A DNA stretch of 64,000 bases from JBBQKG01 sp038326655 (GTDB taxonomy: Bacteria; Actinomycetota; Thermoleophilia; Solirubrobacterales; JBBDJG01): NCBI GenBank assembly GCA_038326655.1, contig JBBQKG010000013.1, positions 1 to 64,000 of the forward strand, written 5' to 3'. The notes beneath the pieces were generated by a model. That model did no database searches, was not told the DNA's origin, and saw only the letters and a list, made by a program, of their open reading frames with translations. Positions 33,385-42,406 of this stretch are shown piece after piece. The translations under genes and the position numbers were made by a program. Each line of letters begins with the position of its first letter. Positions within the stretch are counted from its first letter, which is position 1.

Positions 33385-35468
33385 CCTCGACCAAACCCGA
33401 CGTCAACATCGACCAGCTCGCGATCGACACGATCCGCACGCTCGCGATCGACGCGATCCAGAAGGCCAATTCGGGCCATCCGGGCACGGTGATGGCGATG
33501 GCGCCGGTCGCGTACGAGCTGTGGCAGCAGCACCTCCGCTTCGATCCCGAGGATCCGATCTGGCCCAACCGAGACCGCTTCGTGCTCTCCGCCGGGCACG
33601 CGTCGATGTTGCTCTACGCGCTGCTGCACCTGGCCGGGGTCAAGGCCGTCGACCCCGACTACGAGGCACTCGGGGAGCTGTCGGTGAAGCTCTCCGACAT
33701 CGAGCACTTCCGCCAGCTCGGCTCGCGCGCTGCCGGGCACCCGGAGTACCGCTGGACCTCCGGCGTCGAGGCCACCACGGGACCGCTCGGGCAGGGTGTC
33801 GCGACGTCGGTGGGGATGGCGATTGCCTCGCAGTGGCTTGCGGCCACCTACAACCGCCCGGGCTTCGAGCTTTTCGACTGGAACGTCTACGTGATCGCCA
33901 GCGACGGCGACATGATGGAGGGCGTCTCCTACGAGGGCGCCTCGCTCGCGGGCCACCTGGGTCTCGCGAACCTCTGCTGGATCTACGACAACAACCACAT
34001 CACGATCGACGGGTCGACGGACCTGGCGTTCAGCGACGACGTCGCGACCCGGTTCATGGCGCAGGGCTGGAACGTCACCCGGGTCGACGACGCCAACGAC
34101 CGCGAGATGGTGTCGCGCGCCCTCGAGTCGTTCGAGAGCACCGAAGACCGGCCCACGCTGATCATCGTGGACAGCCACATCGGCTACGGGGCGCCGAAGG
34201 TGCAGGACACCGCCGCCGCGCACGGCGAGCCGCTCGGCGAGGAGGTGGCGCGGGAGGCAAAGCGGTTCTACGGATGGCCCGAGGACGCGCAGTTCCTGGT
34301 CCCCGATGGCGTTCGCGAGCGCTTCGCAGAGGGCGTGGGCGCGCGGGGACGCGCGGCCCGGGAGGAGTGGGAGCGCATGTTCGAGCGCTACCGGGCCGAG
34401 CACGCCGAGCTCGCAGCGGAGATCGACTGCATGCAGCGGCGCGAGCTGCCGGACGGCTGGGACGACGACCTGCCGAGCTTCGCGCCGGACGAGAAGGGGA
34501 TCGCCACGCGGGTGGCCTCCGGCCAGGCCCTCAACGCGATCGCAGAGGACGTGCGCTGGCTCGTGGGAGGCGCCGCCGACCTGACCGGTTCCACCAGCGT
34601 GGGCCTGAAGTTCGGCGCGGCGGGCACGTTCTCGCGGGAAAGCGGCGCCGGGCGCTACCTGCACTTCGGAATCCGCGAGCACGGCATGTCCGCGGCGGTC
34701 AACGGGCTCTCGCTCTCGAAGCTGCGGCCATACGGGTCGACATACCTGATCTTCTCGGACTACGCCCGCGAGCCGATCCGCCTCAGCGCGCTGATGGAGA
34801 TCCCCGCGATCTGGATCTTCACGCACGACTCGATCGGCCTCGGAGAGGACGGCCCCACGCACCAGCCGGTCGAGCAGCTCGCCTCGCTGCGGGCGATGCC
34901 CGGGCTCGTCACGGTCAGGCCCTGCGACGCGAACGAGACGATCGAGGCCTGGCGCGTGATCATGGGCATGCACCACTCGCCCGCCGCCCTCGTCCTGACG
35001 CGTCAGGCGGTCCCGATCCTCGACCGCGAGCGCTACGCGCCGGCCGCGGGCCTCGAGCGCGGCGCCTACGTGCTCGCCGACCCGGAGGAGGGAGACCCCG
35101 AGGTGATCCTGATCGGGACCGGAAGTGAGGTGTACCTGTGCGCCCAGGCCTACGAGCAGCTCACGGCCGAAGGCGAGAAGGTGCGCCTTGTCAGCATGCC
35201 GTCGTGGGAGCTCTTCGACCTTCAGCCCGAGGCGTACCGCGCGGAGCTGCTGCCCGCCAGCGTCCAGGCCAGGGTGTCGGTCGAGCAGGCCTCCACGATC
35301 GGGTGGGAGCGCTTCGTCGGCACGCGCGGGGCGATGATCGGCATGCACACCTTCGGCGCCTCGGCGCCGCTCAAGGACGTGCAGAAGAAGTTCGGCTTCA
35401 CGCCCGACGCGATCGTGGCCGCCTGCCGCGAGCAGCTCGCGCAGGCGCGCGCCGTGGGCGCGCGATGA
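33381..35468 (+). CDS. tkt: Transketolase
   Basis: A 695-residue thiamine diphosphate enzyme transferring two-carbon units between sugar phosphates. Visible motifs are KANSGHPG near the start, LSAGHASMLLYALLHLAG, the TPP/Mg loop SDGDMMEGVSYEG...YDNNHITIDG, the pyrimidine-domain catalytic segment with RYLHFGIREHGMSA and PYGSTYLIFSDYAR, and the C-terminal domain with VSVEQASTIGWERF. Full length for the family (about 660-700). The ATG overlaps the upstream stop by 4 bp, and the gene is coupled on its other side to tal-pgi. Confidence 0.96.
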   Translation: MTSTKPDVNIDQLAIDTIRTLAIDAIQKANSGHPGTVMAMAPVAYELWQQHLRFDPEDPIWPNRDRFVLSAGHASMLLYALLHLAGVKAVDPDYEALGELSVKLSDIEHFRQLGSRAAGHPEYRWTSGVEATTGPLGQGVATSVGMAIASQWLAATYNRPGFELFDWNVYVIASDGDMMEGVSYEGASLAGHLGLANLCWIYDNNHITIDGSTDLAFSDDVATRFMAQGWNVTRVDDANDREMVSRALESFESTEDRPTLIIVDSHIGYGAPKVQDTAAAHGEPLGEEVAREAKRFYGWPEDAQFLVPDGVRERFAEGVGARGRAAREEWERMFERYRAEHAELAAEIDCMQRRELPDGWDDDLPSFAPDEKGIATRVASGQALNAIAEDVRWLVGGAADLTGSTSVGLKFGAAGTFSRESGAGRYLHFGIREHGMSAAVNGLSLSKLRPYGSTYLIFSDYAREPIRLSALMEIPAIWIFTHDSIGLGEDGPTHQPVEQLASLRAMPGLVTVRPCDANETIEAWRVIMGMHHSPAALVLTRQAVPILDRERYAPAAGLERGAYVLADPEEGDPEVILIGTGSEVYLCAQAYEQLTAEGEKVRLVSMPSWELFDLQPEAYRAELLPASVQARVSVEQASTIGWERFVGTRGAMIGMHTFGASAPLKDVQKKFGFTPDAIVAACREQLAQARAVGAR

Positions 35469-38290
35469 CTACTCCGGCGGCAACCCGGAACCCGCTCCTC
35501 GAGCTCGTCCAGCAGGGCCAGAGCGTCTGGTACGACTATCTGCGCCGCAGCCTGATCACGTCCGGCGAGCTGGAGCGGCTGGTCGCCGAGGACGGGCTGC
35601 GTGGGATGACCTCGAACCCCTCGATCTTCGAGAAGGCGATCACCGGCTCGACCGACTACGACGAGCAGCTCGAAGAGCTCCGCCGTTCGGGAAGCGCGGC
35701 CCGAGGTGAGTCGACGCAAGATTTGTTCGTTCAACTCGCGGTCCGCGACATCGGGGCGGCGGCGGACGTCTTCCGCCCGCTCTACGACGAGACGGGTGGC
35801 GCGGACGGCTTCGTCTCGATCGAGGTCTCCCCGACGCTCGCGCACGACACCGAGGGCACGATTGCGGAGGCGGAGCACCTGTGGTCGGTGCTCGACCGCC
35901 CCAACGTGATGGTCAAGGTGCCCGCGACGCCCGAGGGCCTGCCGGCGATCCGGGAGCTGACCGGCCGCGGATTGAACGTCAACATCACGCTGCTCTTCGG
36001 AATCTCCGTCTACGAGCAGGTGATCGAGGCCTACCTCTCCGGGCTCGAGGCGCTGGCCGCCTCCGGGGGCGATGTCTCGCGCGTCGCGTCGGTCGCGAGC
36101 TTCTTCGTGAGCAGGATCGACACCGCGGTCGCCGTGCTGCTCGAGCAGCACGGCGAGGACGGCCGCAAGCTCCAGGACCGCGTCGCGATCGCCAACGCAA
36201 AGCTCGCTTACCAGTGCTACAAGCAGAGCTTCGCGGGCGAGCGCTGGGAGCGGCTCGCGGCGACGGGCGCGCACACCCAGCGCCTGCTGTGGGCCAGCAC
36301 CAGCGTCAAGAACCCGGCCCTTCCCGACGTTTACTACGTCGAGGCCCTGATCGGCCCGGAGACGGTCGACACGGTGCCGCCCGCGACCTTCGACGCGTTC
36401 CGCGATCACGGTCGCGTACGCCCGGCCCTGGAGGAGGGCGTGGACGAGGCGCGCGAGGTCCTCGACCGGCTCGAGGGGCTCGGCATCTCCCTCGACGAGG
36501 TGACCGACAAGGTCCTGGCGGACGGCGTCCGGCTGTTCGACGAGGCGTACGCGAAGCTGCTGGCGGCGGTCGCGACCGCGACCGGCTCGCTCGCCGACCG
36601 GCAGACGCTGTCGCTGCCGGAGCAGTTGCGGGCCGGCGTCGAGGCGACGCTCGACGACTGGGACGCCGGCGCCAAGTGCCGGCGCCTGTGGCGGCGCGAC
36701 AGCTCTCTGTGGACCGGCGCCGACGAGTCGCAGTGGCTGGGCTGGCTCGGCGTCGTCGACGACCAGCTCGTGCACGCCGAGGAGCTCGAGCGGATCGAGC
36801 GGGAGGCGCGTGAGGCGGATGTCTTCACCGACGTCGTGCTGCTCGGGATGGGCGGCTCGAGCCTCGCGCCAGAGGTGCTCTCGTTCACGTTCGGCCACGC
36901 GCGACTCAGCCCCGAGCTGCACGTGCTCGACTCGACCGACCCGGCGCAGGTGAAGATGCTGGAAGACGGCATCGACATGCGTCGCACGCTCTTCATCGTG
37001 TCGAGCAAGTCCGGCACGACACTCGAGCCGAACATCTTCAAGGAATATTTTTTCGAGCGCGTGTCTGCGGTGCTGGGGGGAGAGCCCCCGGGCGACCAGT
37101 TCATGGCGATCACCGATCCCGGCTCGCAGCTCGAGGAGGTCGCGCGGCGCGACGGCTTCCGGCGGGTGGCGCACGGCGTGAAGTCGATCGGCGGCCGCTA
37201 CTCGGCGCTGTCGAACTTCGGCATGGTCCCGGGCACGGTCGCCGGCATCGACGTGCAGACCCTGCTCGATCGCGCCCAGGAGATGGCGCACGCGTGTGCG
37301 TCGTGCGTGCCCGTGCGCGGAAACCCCGGACTTGTGCTCGGCGCCGTGATCGGGGCAGCCCACAACGCCGGAATCGACAAGCTCACGATCATCGCGTCTC
37401 CACCGGTTCGCGACTTCGGAGCGTGGCTCGAGCAGCTGGTGGCGGAGTCGACCGGCAAGCAGGGACGCGGCGTGATCCCCGTCGACCGGGAGCCGCTCGG
37501 CGCGCCGGAGACCTACGGCTCGGACCGGCTCTTTGCATATCTGCGCCTCGCGGCGGAGGCGGACGCCGACCAGGATCGCGCGGTCGACGCGCTCGAGGCT
37601 GCGGGCCGGCCGGTCGTCCGGATCGCATTGCTCGAGCGCGAGGATCTTGGCGGCCAGTTCTTCCAATGGGAGTTCGCGACCGCGGTGGCCGGTGCCGTGA
37701 TCGGCATCAATCCGTTCGACCAGCCCGACGTCGAGGCGGCGAAGGCGGAGACCAGGAAGCTCACGAGCCGGTACGAGGAAACCGGCTCGCTGCCGGCGGA
37801 GGAGCCGTTCTTCGAGCACGACGGCATCGCACTCCACGGGCCGAAGCCCGATGGCCCCGCCGAGGAGTCCCTGGAGGGCTACCTGCGTGCCCATCTGGAC
37901 CGGCTCGGCGAGCGCGACTATCTCGCGCTGCTCGCGTTCCTGCCGATGACCGCCGTGCACGAGCGCGCGCTCACCGAGATCCGCCGGGTGGTCCGCGACC
38001 GCCGCCGGGTCGCGACCTGCGCGGGGTTCGGGCCGCGATTCCTGCATTCGACGGGCCAGGCCTACAAGGGCGGACCGAACAGCGGTGTGTTCGTGCAGCT
38101 CACCTGCGACGACCCGCTCGACCTGGGCGTCCCGGGACGGCGTAATAGCTTTGGCATCGTGAAAGCGGCACAGGCACGGGGCGACTTCGAGGTGCTGGTC
38201 GAGCGCGGCCGCCGCGCGCTGCGGCTGCATCTGCGTGACGCCGGCACGGGCCTCGAGACGCTTCAGCGTCTCGCCGAGAAGGTGGCCTGA
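35465..38290 (+). CDS. Bifunctional transaldolase / glucose-6-phosphate isomerase fusion
   Basis: A 941-residue fusion. Residues 1 to about 370 are TalB-like: MTSNPSIFEKAI, QDLFVQLAVRDI, the Schiff-base Lys151 in VMVKVPATPEG, and NVNITLLFGISVYEQV. Residues about 385-941 are a phosphoglucose isomerase: LLGMGGSSLAPEVL, FIVSSKSGTTLEPNIF, a GGRYSALSNFGMVPG loop and QFFQWEFATAVAG, ending with a TGQAYKGGPNSGVFVQL region. It joins the non-oxidative pentose phosphate branch with entry to glycolysis. Both halves keep key residues. ATGA overlap with tkt and 1-bp overlap (TGATG) with gnd. Confidence 0.95.
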   Translation: MTTPAATRNPLLELVQQGQSVWYDYLRRSLITSGELERLVAEDGLRGMTSNPSIFEKAITGSTDYDEQLEELRRSGSAARGESTQDLFVQLAVRDIGAAADVFRPLYDETGGADGFVSIEVSPTLAHDTEGTIAEAEHLWSVLDRPNVMVKVPATPEGLPAIRELTGRGLNVNITLLFGISVYEQVIEAYLSGLEALAASGGDVSRVASVASFFVSRIDTAVAVLLEQHGEDGRKLQDRVAIANAKLAYQCYKQSFAGERWERLAATGAHTQRLLWASTSVKNPALPDVYYVEALIGPETVDTVPPATFDAFRDHGRVRPALEEGVDEAREVLDRLEGLGISLDEVTDKVLADGVRLFDEAYAKLLAAVATATGSLADRQTLSLPEQLRAGVEATLDDWDAGAKCRRLWRRDSSLWTGADESQWLGWLGVVDDQLVHAEELERIEREAREADVFTDVVLLGMGGSSLAPEVLSFTFGHARLSPELHVLDSTDPAQVKMLEDGIDMRRTLFIVSSKSGTTLEPNIFKEYFFERVSAVLGGEPPGDQFMAITDPGSQLEEVARRDGFRRVAHGVKSIGGRYSALSNFGMVPGTVAGIDVQTLLDRAQEMAHACASCVPVRGNPGLVLGAVIGAAHNAGIDKLTIIASPPVRDFGAWLEQLVAESTGKQGRGVIPVDREPLGAPETYGSDRLFAYLRLAAEADADQDRAVDALEAAGRPVVRIALLEREDLGGQFFQWEFATAVAGAVIGINPFDQPDVEAAKAETRKLTSRYEETGSLPAEEPFFEHDGIALHGPKPDGPAEESLEGYLRAHLDRLGERDYLALLAFLPMTAVHERALTEIRRVVRDRRRVATCAGFGPRFLHSTGQAYKGGPNSGVFVQLTCDDPLDLGVPGRRNSFGIVKAAQARGDFEVLVERGRRALRLHLRDAGTGLETLQRLAEKVA

Positions 38291-39297
38291 TGCAGCTGGG
38301 CATGGTCGGCCTCGGGCGGATGGGAGCGAACCTGGTCCGGCGCTTGATGCACGAGGGCCACGAGTGCGTCGTATTCGACGTCAACCCGGACACGGTCAAG
38401 CAGCTGGAGTCCGAGGGCGCGGTCGGCGCCAACGCGCTCGCCGAGCTCGTGTCGCGCCTCGACGTTCCGCGCGCGGTATGGGTGATGGTGCCGGCGGCGC
38501 TCACAGGCGCGACGGTCGAGCAGCTCGCCGGCCTGCTGGAGCCCGGCGACACGATCATCGACGGAGGCAACACCTACTACCGGGACGATGTCGAGCGCGC
38601 GAAGCAGCTCAGCGGCTCACAAATCCACTACGTCGACGTCGGCACGAGCGGCGGCGTGTTCGGGCTCGAGCGGGGCTTCTGCCTCATGATCGGAGGCGAA
38701 CACGAGCCGGTCGAGCGCCTCGACCCGATCTTCCGCACGCTCGCGCCTGGAGCCGACGCGGCACTCCGCACCGCGGGCGCGGCGGGAGCGCCCTCGACCG
38801 CCGAGCAGGGCTACCTGCACTGCGGCCCACCCGGCGCGGGGCACTTCGTGAAGATGGTCCACAACGGCATCGAGTACGGGCTGATGGCGGCCTACGCGGA
38901 GGGCTTCAACCTGCTGCACCAGGCGAACGCGGGCAACCGGCCGCGCGAGACCGACGCCGAGACGACGCCGTTGCGCGACCCCGAGTACTACCGCTATGAG
39001 ATCGACACGGCAGCCGTCGCCGAGGTCTGGCGCCGCGGCAGCGTGATCGCCTCCTGGCTGCTCGACCTGACCGCGGCGGCGCTTCGCCAGTCGCCGGGTC
39101 TGGAGAACTTCGAGGGCCGCGTGTCGGACTCGGGCGAGGGCCGGTGGACGGTGCAGGCGGCTGTCGAGGTCGGCGTCCCGGCGAGCGTGATCACGCACGC
39201 GCTCTACCAGCGTTTCACGTCGCGGGGAGATGCGGACTTCGCCGACCGCCTGCTGTCGGCGATGCGCAGTGAGTTCGGCGGGCACGCCGAGCGGTGA
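38290..39297 (+). CDS. gnd: 6-phosphogluconate dehydrogenase, decarboxylating, short form
   Basis: A 335-residue enzyme converting 6-phosphogluconate to ribulose-5-phosphate and CO2. The start GMVGLGRMGANLVRRL is the cofactor loop, and strand 2 ends in D30 (VFDVNPD), which usually means NAD rather than NADP preference. IIDGGNTYYRDD and VDVGTSGGVFGLERG are substrate loops and FVKMVHNGIEYGLM holds the catalytic Lys and Asn. At 335 rather than about 470 residues it is the YqeC/GntZ-like short type lacking the C-terminal extension. Placed between tal-pgi and zwf. Confidence 0.93.
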   Translation: MQLGMVGLGRMGANLVRRLMHEGHECVVFDVNPDTVKQLESEGAVGANALAELVSRLDVPRAVWVMVPAALTGATVEQLAGLLEPGDTIIDGGNTYYRDDVERAKQLSGSQIHYVDVGTSGGVFGLERGFCLMIGGEHEPVERLDPIFRTLAPGADAALRTAGAAGAPSTAEQGYLHCGPPGAGHFVKMVHNGIEYGLMAAYAEGFNLLHQANAGNRPRETDAETTPLRDPEYYRYEIDTAAVAEVWRRGSVIASWLLDLTAAALRQSPGLENFEGRVSDSGEGRWTVQAAVEVGVPASVITHALYQRFTSRGDADFADRLLSAMRSEFGGHAER

Positions 39298-40748
39298 CGG
39301 CCGTCGCGGCACAGGCGCGCCCCGCGGTCGACACCTCCGTCCGCACACCCGAGAACCACGTGATCGTGCTCTTCGGCGCGAGCGGCGACCTCGCCCGGCG
39401 CAAGCTGCTGCCGGGGCTCTTCCATCTCAGCGAGGCCGGCCTGATGCCGCGCGACTTTCGGATCGTGGGGTGCTCGCGCAACGCGATCAGCAGCGAGGAG
39501 TTCCGGGACCTCGCGCGAGCGGCGGTGAAGGAGTTCGGCCGGCGGCCGGCGACCGACGATTGCTGGGAGCCGTTCGCAGCGCGGCTCACCTACGTCGGAA
39601 CCGCCGAAGGGCTCGACGCGCTCGCACATACGGTCGGCGAGGCGGTCGAGGAGCTCGACGGCGAGCCGCGGCTGCTCCACTACCTCTCGGTGCCGCCCAA
39701 CGCGGCGCCCGGCGTGATCGAGGAGCTCGGCAGAGCGGGCCTCCACGAGCGGGCACGGGTGATCATGGAGAAGCCGTTCGGCGTCGACCTGGAGTCCGCC
39801 CGCCGGCTCAACGCGATCGTCCACAGCGTGTTCGACGAGTCTCAGGTGTTCCGGATCGACCACTTCATCGGCAAGGAGGCGGTCCAGAACATCCTCGCGA
39901 TCCGGTTTGCCAACGGGATGTTCGAGCCGGTCTGGAATCGCGACCACGTCGACCACGTGCAGATCGACGTGCCCGAGACGCTGTCGGTGGGCACGCGCGC
40001 AGGGTTCTACGAGCAGACAGGGGCGTATCGCGACATGGTCGTGACGCACCTGTTCCAGGTGCTCGGCTTCGTCGCGATGGAGCCGCCGACCGCGATCACG
40101 TCGGAGGCGCTCGTGGCCGAGAAGCTCAAGGTTTTCGAGACGATCGAGCCCGTCGATCCGGCCGACGTCGTGCGCGGCCAGTACGAGGGCTACCGCGAGA
40201 CCCCCGGCGTCGCTCCCGGGTCGGACACGGAGACGTTCGTCGCGGTCAAGGCCTTCGTGGACAGCTGGCGATGGGCGGGCGTTCCCTTCTATCTCCGCAC
40301 CGGCAAGCGCCTGCACCGCGCCGGCCACGCGATCACGGTCGGATTTCGCGAGCCGCCGCGCCGCATCTTCGACCTCGCGCCACAGGTCGAGGATCCGAAC
40401 CTGATCATGTTCGACCTCGGGGAGCCCGGCGCGATCACGACCAGCTTCCTCGCAAAGGAGCCTGGCGTAACGATGCGGCTCGGCCTGGCCCGCATGAGAT
40501 TCGACTACCAGGAGTCGTTCTCGACCGCGACGCAGCTCGAGGCCTACGAGCGGCTCCTGCACGATGCGATGATCGGCGACCGGATGCTGTTCACGAGCGC
40601 CGAGGGGATCGAGCGGCTCTGGGAGGTCTCGGAGCCGCTGCTCGAGAGTCCGCCCCCGGTGATCCCATACCCCCCCGGGTCCTGGGGGCCGCCGGAGGCG
40701 GACGCGCTCGTCGCGCCGACCCACTGGCACATCTCCGCGCACGACTGA
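39294..40748 (+). CDS. zwf: Glucose-6-phosphate 1-dehydrogenase
   Basis: A 484-residue enzyme oxidising glucose-6-phosphate to 6-phosphogluconolactone. LFGASGDLARRKLLPGLF is the NADP-binding start, VIMEKPFGVD the conserved EKPFG, and FRIDHFIGKEAVQNI the active site with catalytic His and Lys. The C-terminal half (RTGKRLHRAGHAITVGFREPPR split) is complete. The start is GTG 39294, overlapping the gnd stop (GTGA). Its lactone product needs a lactonase that is not encoded in the operon. Confidence 0.96.
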   Translation: MTAVAAQARPAVDTSVRTPENHVIVLFGASGDLARRKLLPGLFHLSEAGLMPRDFRIVGCSRNAISSEEFRDLARAAVKEFGRRPATDDCWEPFAARLTYVGTAEGLDALAHTVGEAVEELDGEPRLLHYLSVPPNAAPGVIEELGRAGLHERARVIMEKPFGVDLESARRLNAIVHSVFDESQVFRIDHFIGKEAVQNILAIRFANGMFEPVWNRDHVDHVQIDVPETLSVGTRAGFYEQTGAYRDMVVTHLFQVLGFVAMEPPTAITSEALVAEKLKVFETIEPVDPADVVRGQYEGYRETPGVAPGSDTETFVAVKAFVDSWRWAGVPFYLRTGKRLHRAGHAITVGFREPPRRIFDLAPQVEDPNLIMFDLGEPGAITTSFLAKEPGVTMRLGLARMRFDYQESFSTATQLEAYERLLHDAMIGDRMLFTSAEGIERLWEVSEPLLESPPPVIPYPPGSWGPPEADALVAPTHWHISAHD

Positions 40749-40752
40749 GCAG

Positions 40753-41424
40753 ATGCCCGGGCGGCTTGCGATCCTGTTCGACATCGACGGAACGCTGATC
40801 GTCACGGGCGGCGCGGGCGGCGAGTCCTGGCGCCTTGCATTCGAGGAGCTCTACGGGGTCGAGGCCGACATCGGCAAGTACACCGACGCCGGCATGACCG
40901 ATCCCGAGGTCGGGCGCCGCACGTTCGAGCGGGTGCTCGGCCGTAAGCCGACCACGCGCGAACTCGCACGCCTGCTCTCACGCCGCAACGCGCTGCTGCC
41001 CCGCACGATCAACGAGTCGAAGGGCTACCGCGTCCTGCCGGGCGTGAAGCAGCTGCTGCCCGAGCTGTGCGAAGAGGGCTACCTGCTCGGCCTCACGACG
41101 GGCGGCGTCGAGACCGCCGCGCACATCAAGCTCGAGCGGGCGCATCTCAACCGGTACTTCCATTTCGGCGGCTACGGCTCGGACTCGGCGGATCGCACCG
41201 AGCTGACGCGCAAGGCGATCGAGCGCGCGGCGATCGTGCTCGGGCACGCGCTCACGCCCGAGGAGGTGCTGGTGATCGGCGATACGCCGTCCGACATCCA
41301 GGCCGCGCACGGCGCGGACGCCGTCGCCGTCGGGGTGGCGACCGGCCACTACTCGAAGCAGGAGCTGGAGCGGGCCGGCGCGGACTACGCGCTCTCCTCG
41401 CTAGAGGCGCCGCTGCCGTTGTGA
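40753..41424 (+). CDS. HAD family hydrolase (phosphoglycolate phosphatase-like)
   Basis: A 223-residue HAD phosphatase. Motif I is FDIDGTLIVTGGAG with the nucleophile Asp, motif II LGLTTGGV, motif III Lys in ELTRKAIERA, and motif IV VLVIGDTPSDIQAAHGADAVAVGVATG. A helical cap (about 20-85, with RAFEELYG-like wording) indicates a C1 cap. It dephosphorylates a small phosphometabolite; placement between zwf and the ROK kinase suggests a sugar phosphate or glycolate. It starts 4 bp after zwf and overlaps the next gene by 4 bp. Confidence 0.87.
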   Translation: MPGRLAILFDIDGTLIVTGGAGGESWRLAFEELYGVEADIGKYTDAGMTDPEVGRRTFERVLGRKPTTRELARLLSRRNALLPRTINESKGYRVLPGVKQLLPELCEEGYLLGLTTGGVETAAHIKLERAHLNRYFHFGGYGSDSADRTELTRKAIERAAIVLGHALTPEEVLVIGDTPSDIQAAHGADAVAVGVATGHYSKQELERAGADYALSSLEAPLPL

Positions 41425-42383
41425 GCGAGCTGTACGCCGGGGCCGACCTCGGCGGCACCAAGATCCAGGCCGTCGTGATCGGCGCGGATGGCGCGGTCGC
41501 GGGCGAGGCTCGCGAGGAGACTCCGACCGAAGGCGGACCGGAGGCGGTCACCCAGGCGGTTGCGCGGGCCGTGCGCGAGGCCGCCGCCGCGGCAGGCACC
41601 GAGCCGTCCGCGCTTGCCGCCCTCGGGGTCGGTTCGCCGGGCTCCGTCGACCAGCAGGCCGGCACGGTCGCACAGGCCTCGAACCTGCCCGGCTGGGATG
41701 CGGCGTTCCCGCTCGCCGAGCGGCTTCGCGAGGCGCTCGGGACGCGGGTCGTGATCGGCAACGACGTCAGCGTCGCAACGTGGGCCGAATTCGAGCTCGG
41801 CGCCGGGAAGCCGTATCGGTCGATCCTCGGCGTCTTCTGGGGAACCGGCGTCGGCGGGGGCTTGGTGCTCGACGGCAAACCGTGGGTCGGCCGCGGGGCC
41901 GCCGGCGAGATCGGCCACACGGTCGTCAAGATCGGCGGCCGGCGGTGCGGGTGTGGCCGCCGCGGCTGCCTCGAGGCCTACGCCGGACGGGGTTCGATGG
42001 AGCACAAGGCACGTGCGCTCGTCGAGGATGGGGACCACACGGACCTGTTCGAGATCATGAAGAAGCGCGGCCGCACCCGTTTGACCAGCGGTGTCTGGGA
42101 CCGTGCGCTCAAGCAGGACGACCATTTCGCCGCACGCCTGATCGGACAGGCGGTCGAGGCGCTCGGCGCCGGGATCGCCTCCGCTGTCAACCTGCTCGAC
42201 GTCGAGGCGGTCGTGATCGGAGGTGGGCTCGGCACGCGGCTCGGCGAGCCATACGTGGAGCGGATCCGCGAGGCGATGATGTTGCACGTGTTCGTCGACT
42301 CGAGGCCCCCCGAGATCCTGCTGGTGGCGCTCGGCGACCTCGGCGGCGCGGTCGGGGCGGCGCTGCTCGCGCGCGGGGCCTAG
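41421..42383 (+). CDS. ROK family glucokinase
   Basis: A 320-residue sugar kinase. GADLGGTKIQAVV is the N-terminal phosphate loop, VGSPGSVDQQAG and ASNLPGW follow, VIGNDVSVATWAEFE carries the catalytic Asp, FWGTGVGGGLVLDGKPWVGRG the substrate region, and CGCGRRGCLEAYAG the ROK zinc motif. The last part is VVIGGGLGTRLG. With no helix-turn-helix it is a kinase, not a repressor. It supplies glucose-6-phosphate to zwf and Pgi in the same operon. GTG start overlapping the HAD stop; last gene of the operon. Confidence 0.92.
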   Translation: MSELYAGADLGGTKIQAVVIGADGAVAGEAREETPTEGGPEAVTQAVARAVREAAAAAGTEPSALAALGVGSPGSVDQQAGTVAQASNLPGWDAAFPLAERLREALGTRVVIGNDVSVATWAEFELGAGKPYRSILGVFWGTGVGGGLVLDGKPWVGRGAAGEIGHTVVKIGGRRCGCGRRGCLEAYAGRGSMEHKARALVEDGDHTDLFEIMKKRGRTRLTSGVWDRALKQDDHFAARLIGQAVEALGAGIASAVNLLDVEAVVIGGGLGTRLGEPYVERIREAMMLHVFVDSRPPEILLVALGDLGGAVGAALLARGA

Positions 42384-42406
42384 AAGACGACCCGGCCGCC
42401 GCGGCG

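Noticed and set aside
35222..38230. A 1002-codon open frame on the minus strand opposite tal-pgi
   Set aside because: It is the antisense shadow of a strongly conserved coding sequence in GC-rich DNA; its translation is Arg/His-rich with no domain, and the plus-strand gene is unambiguous.
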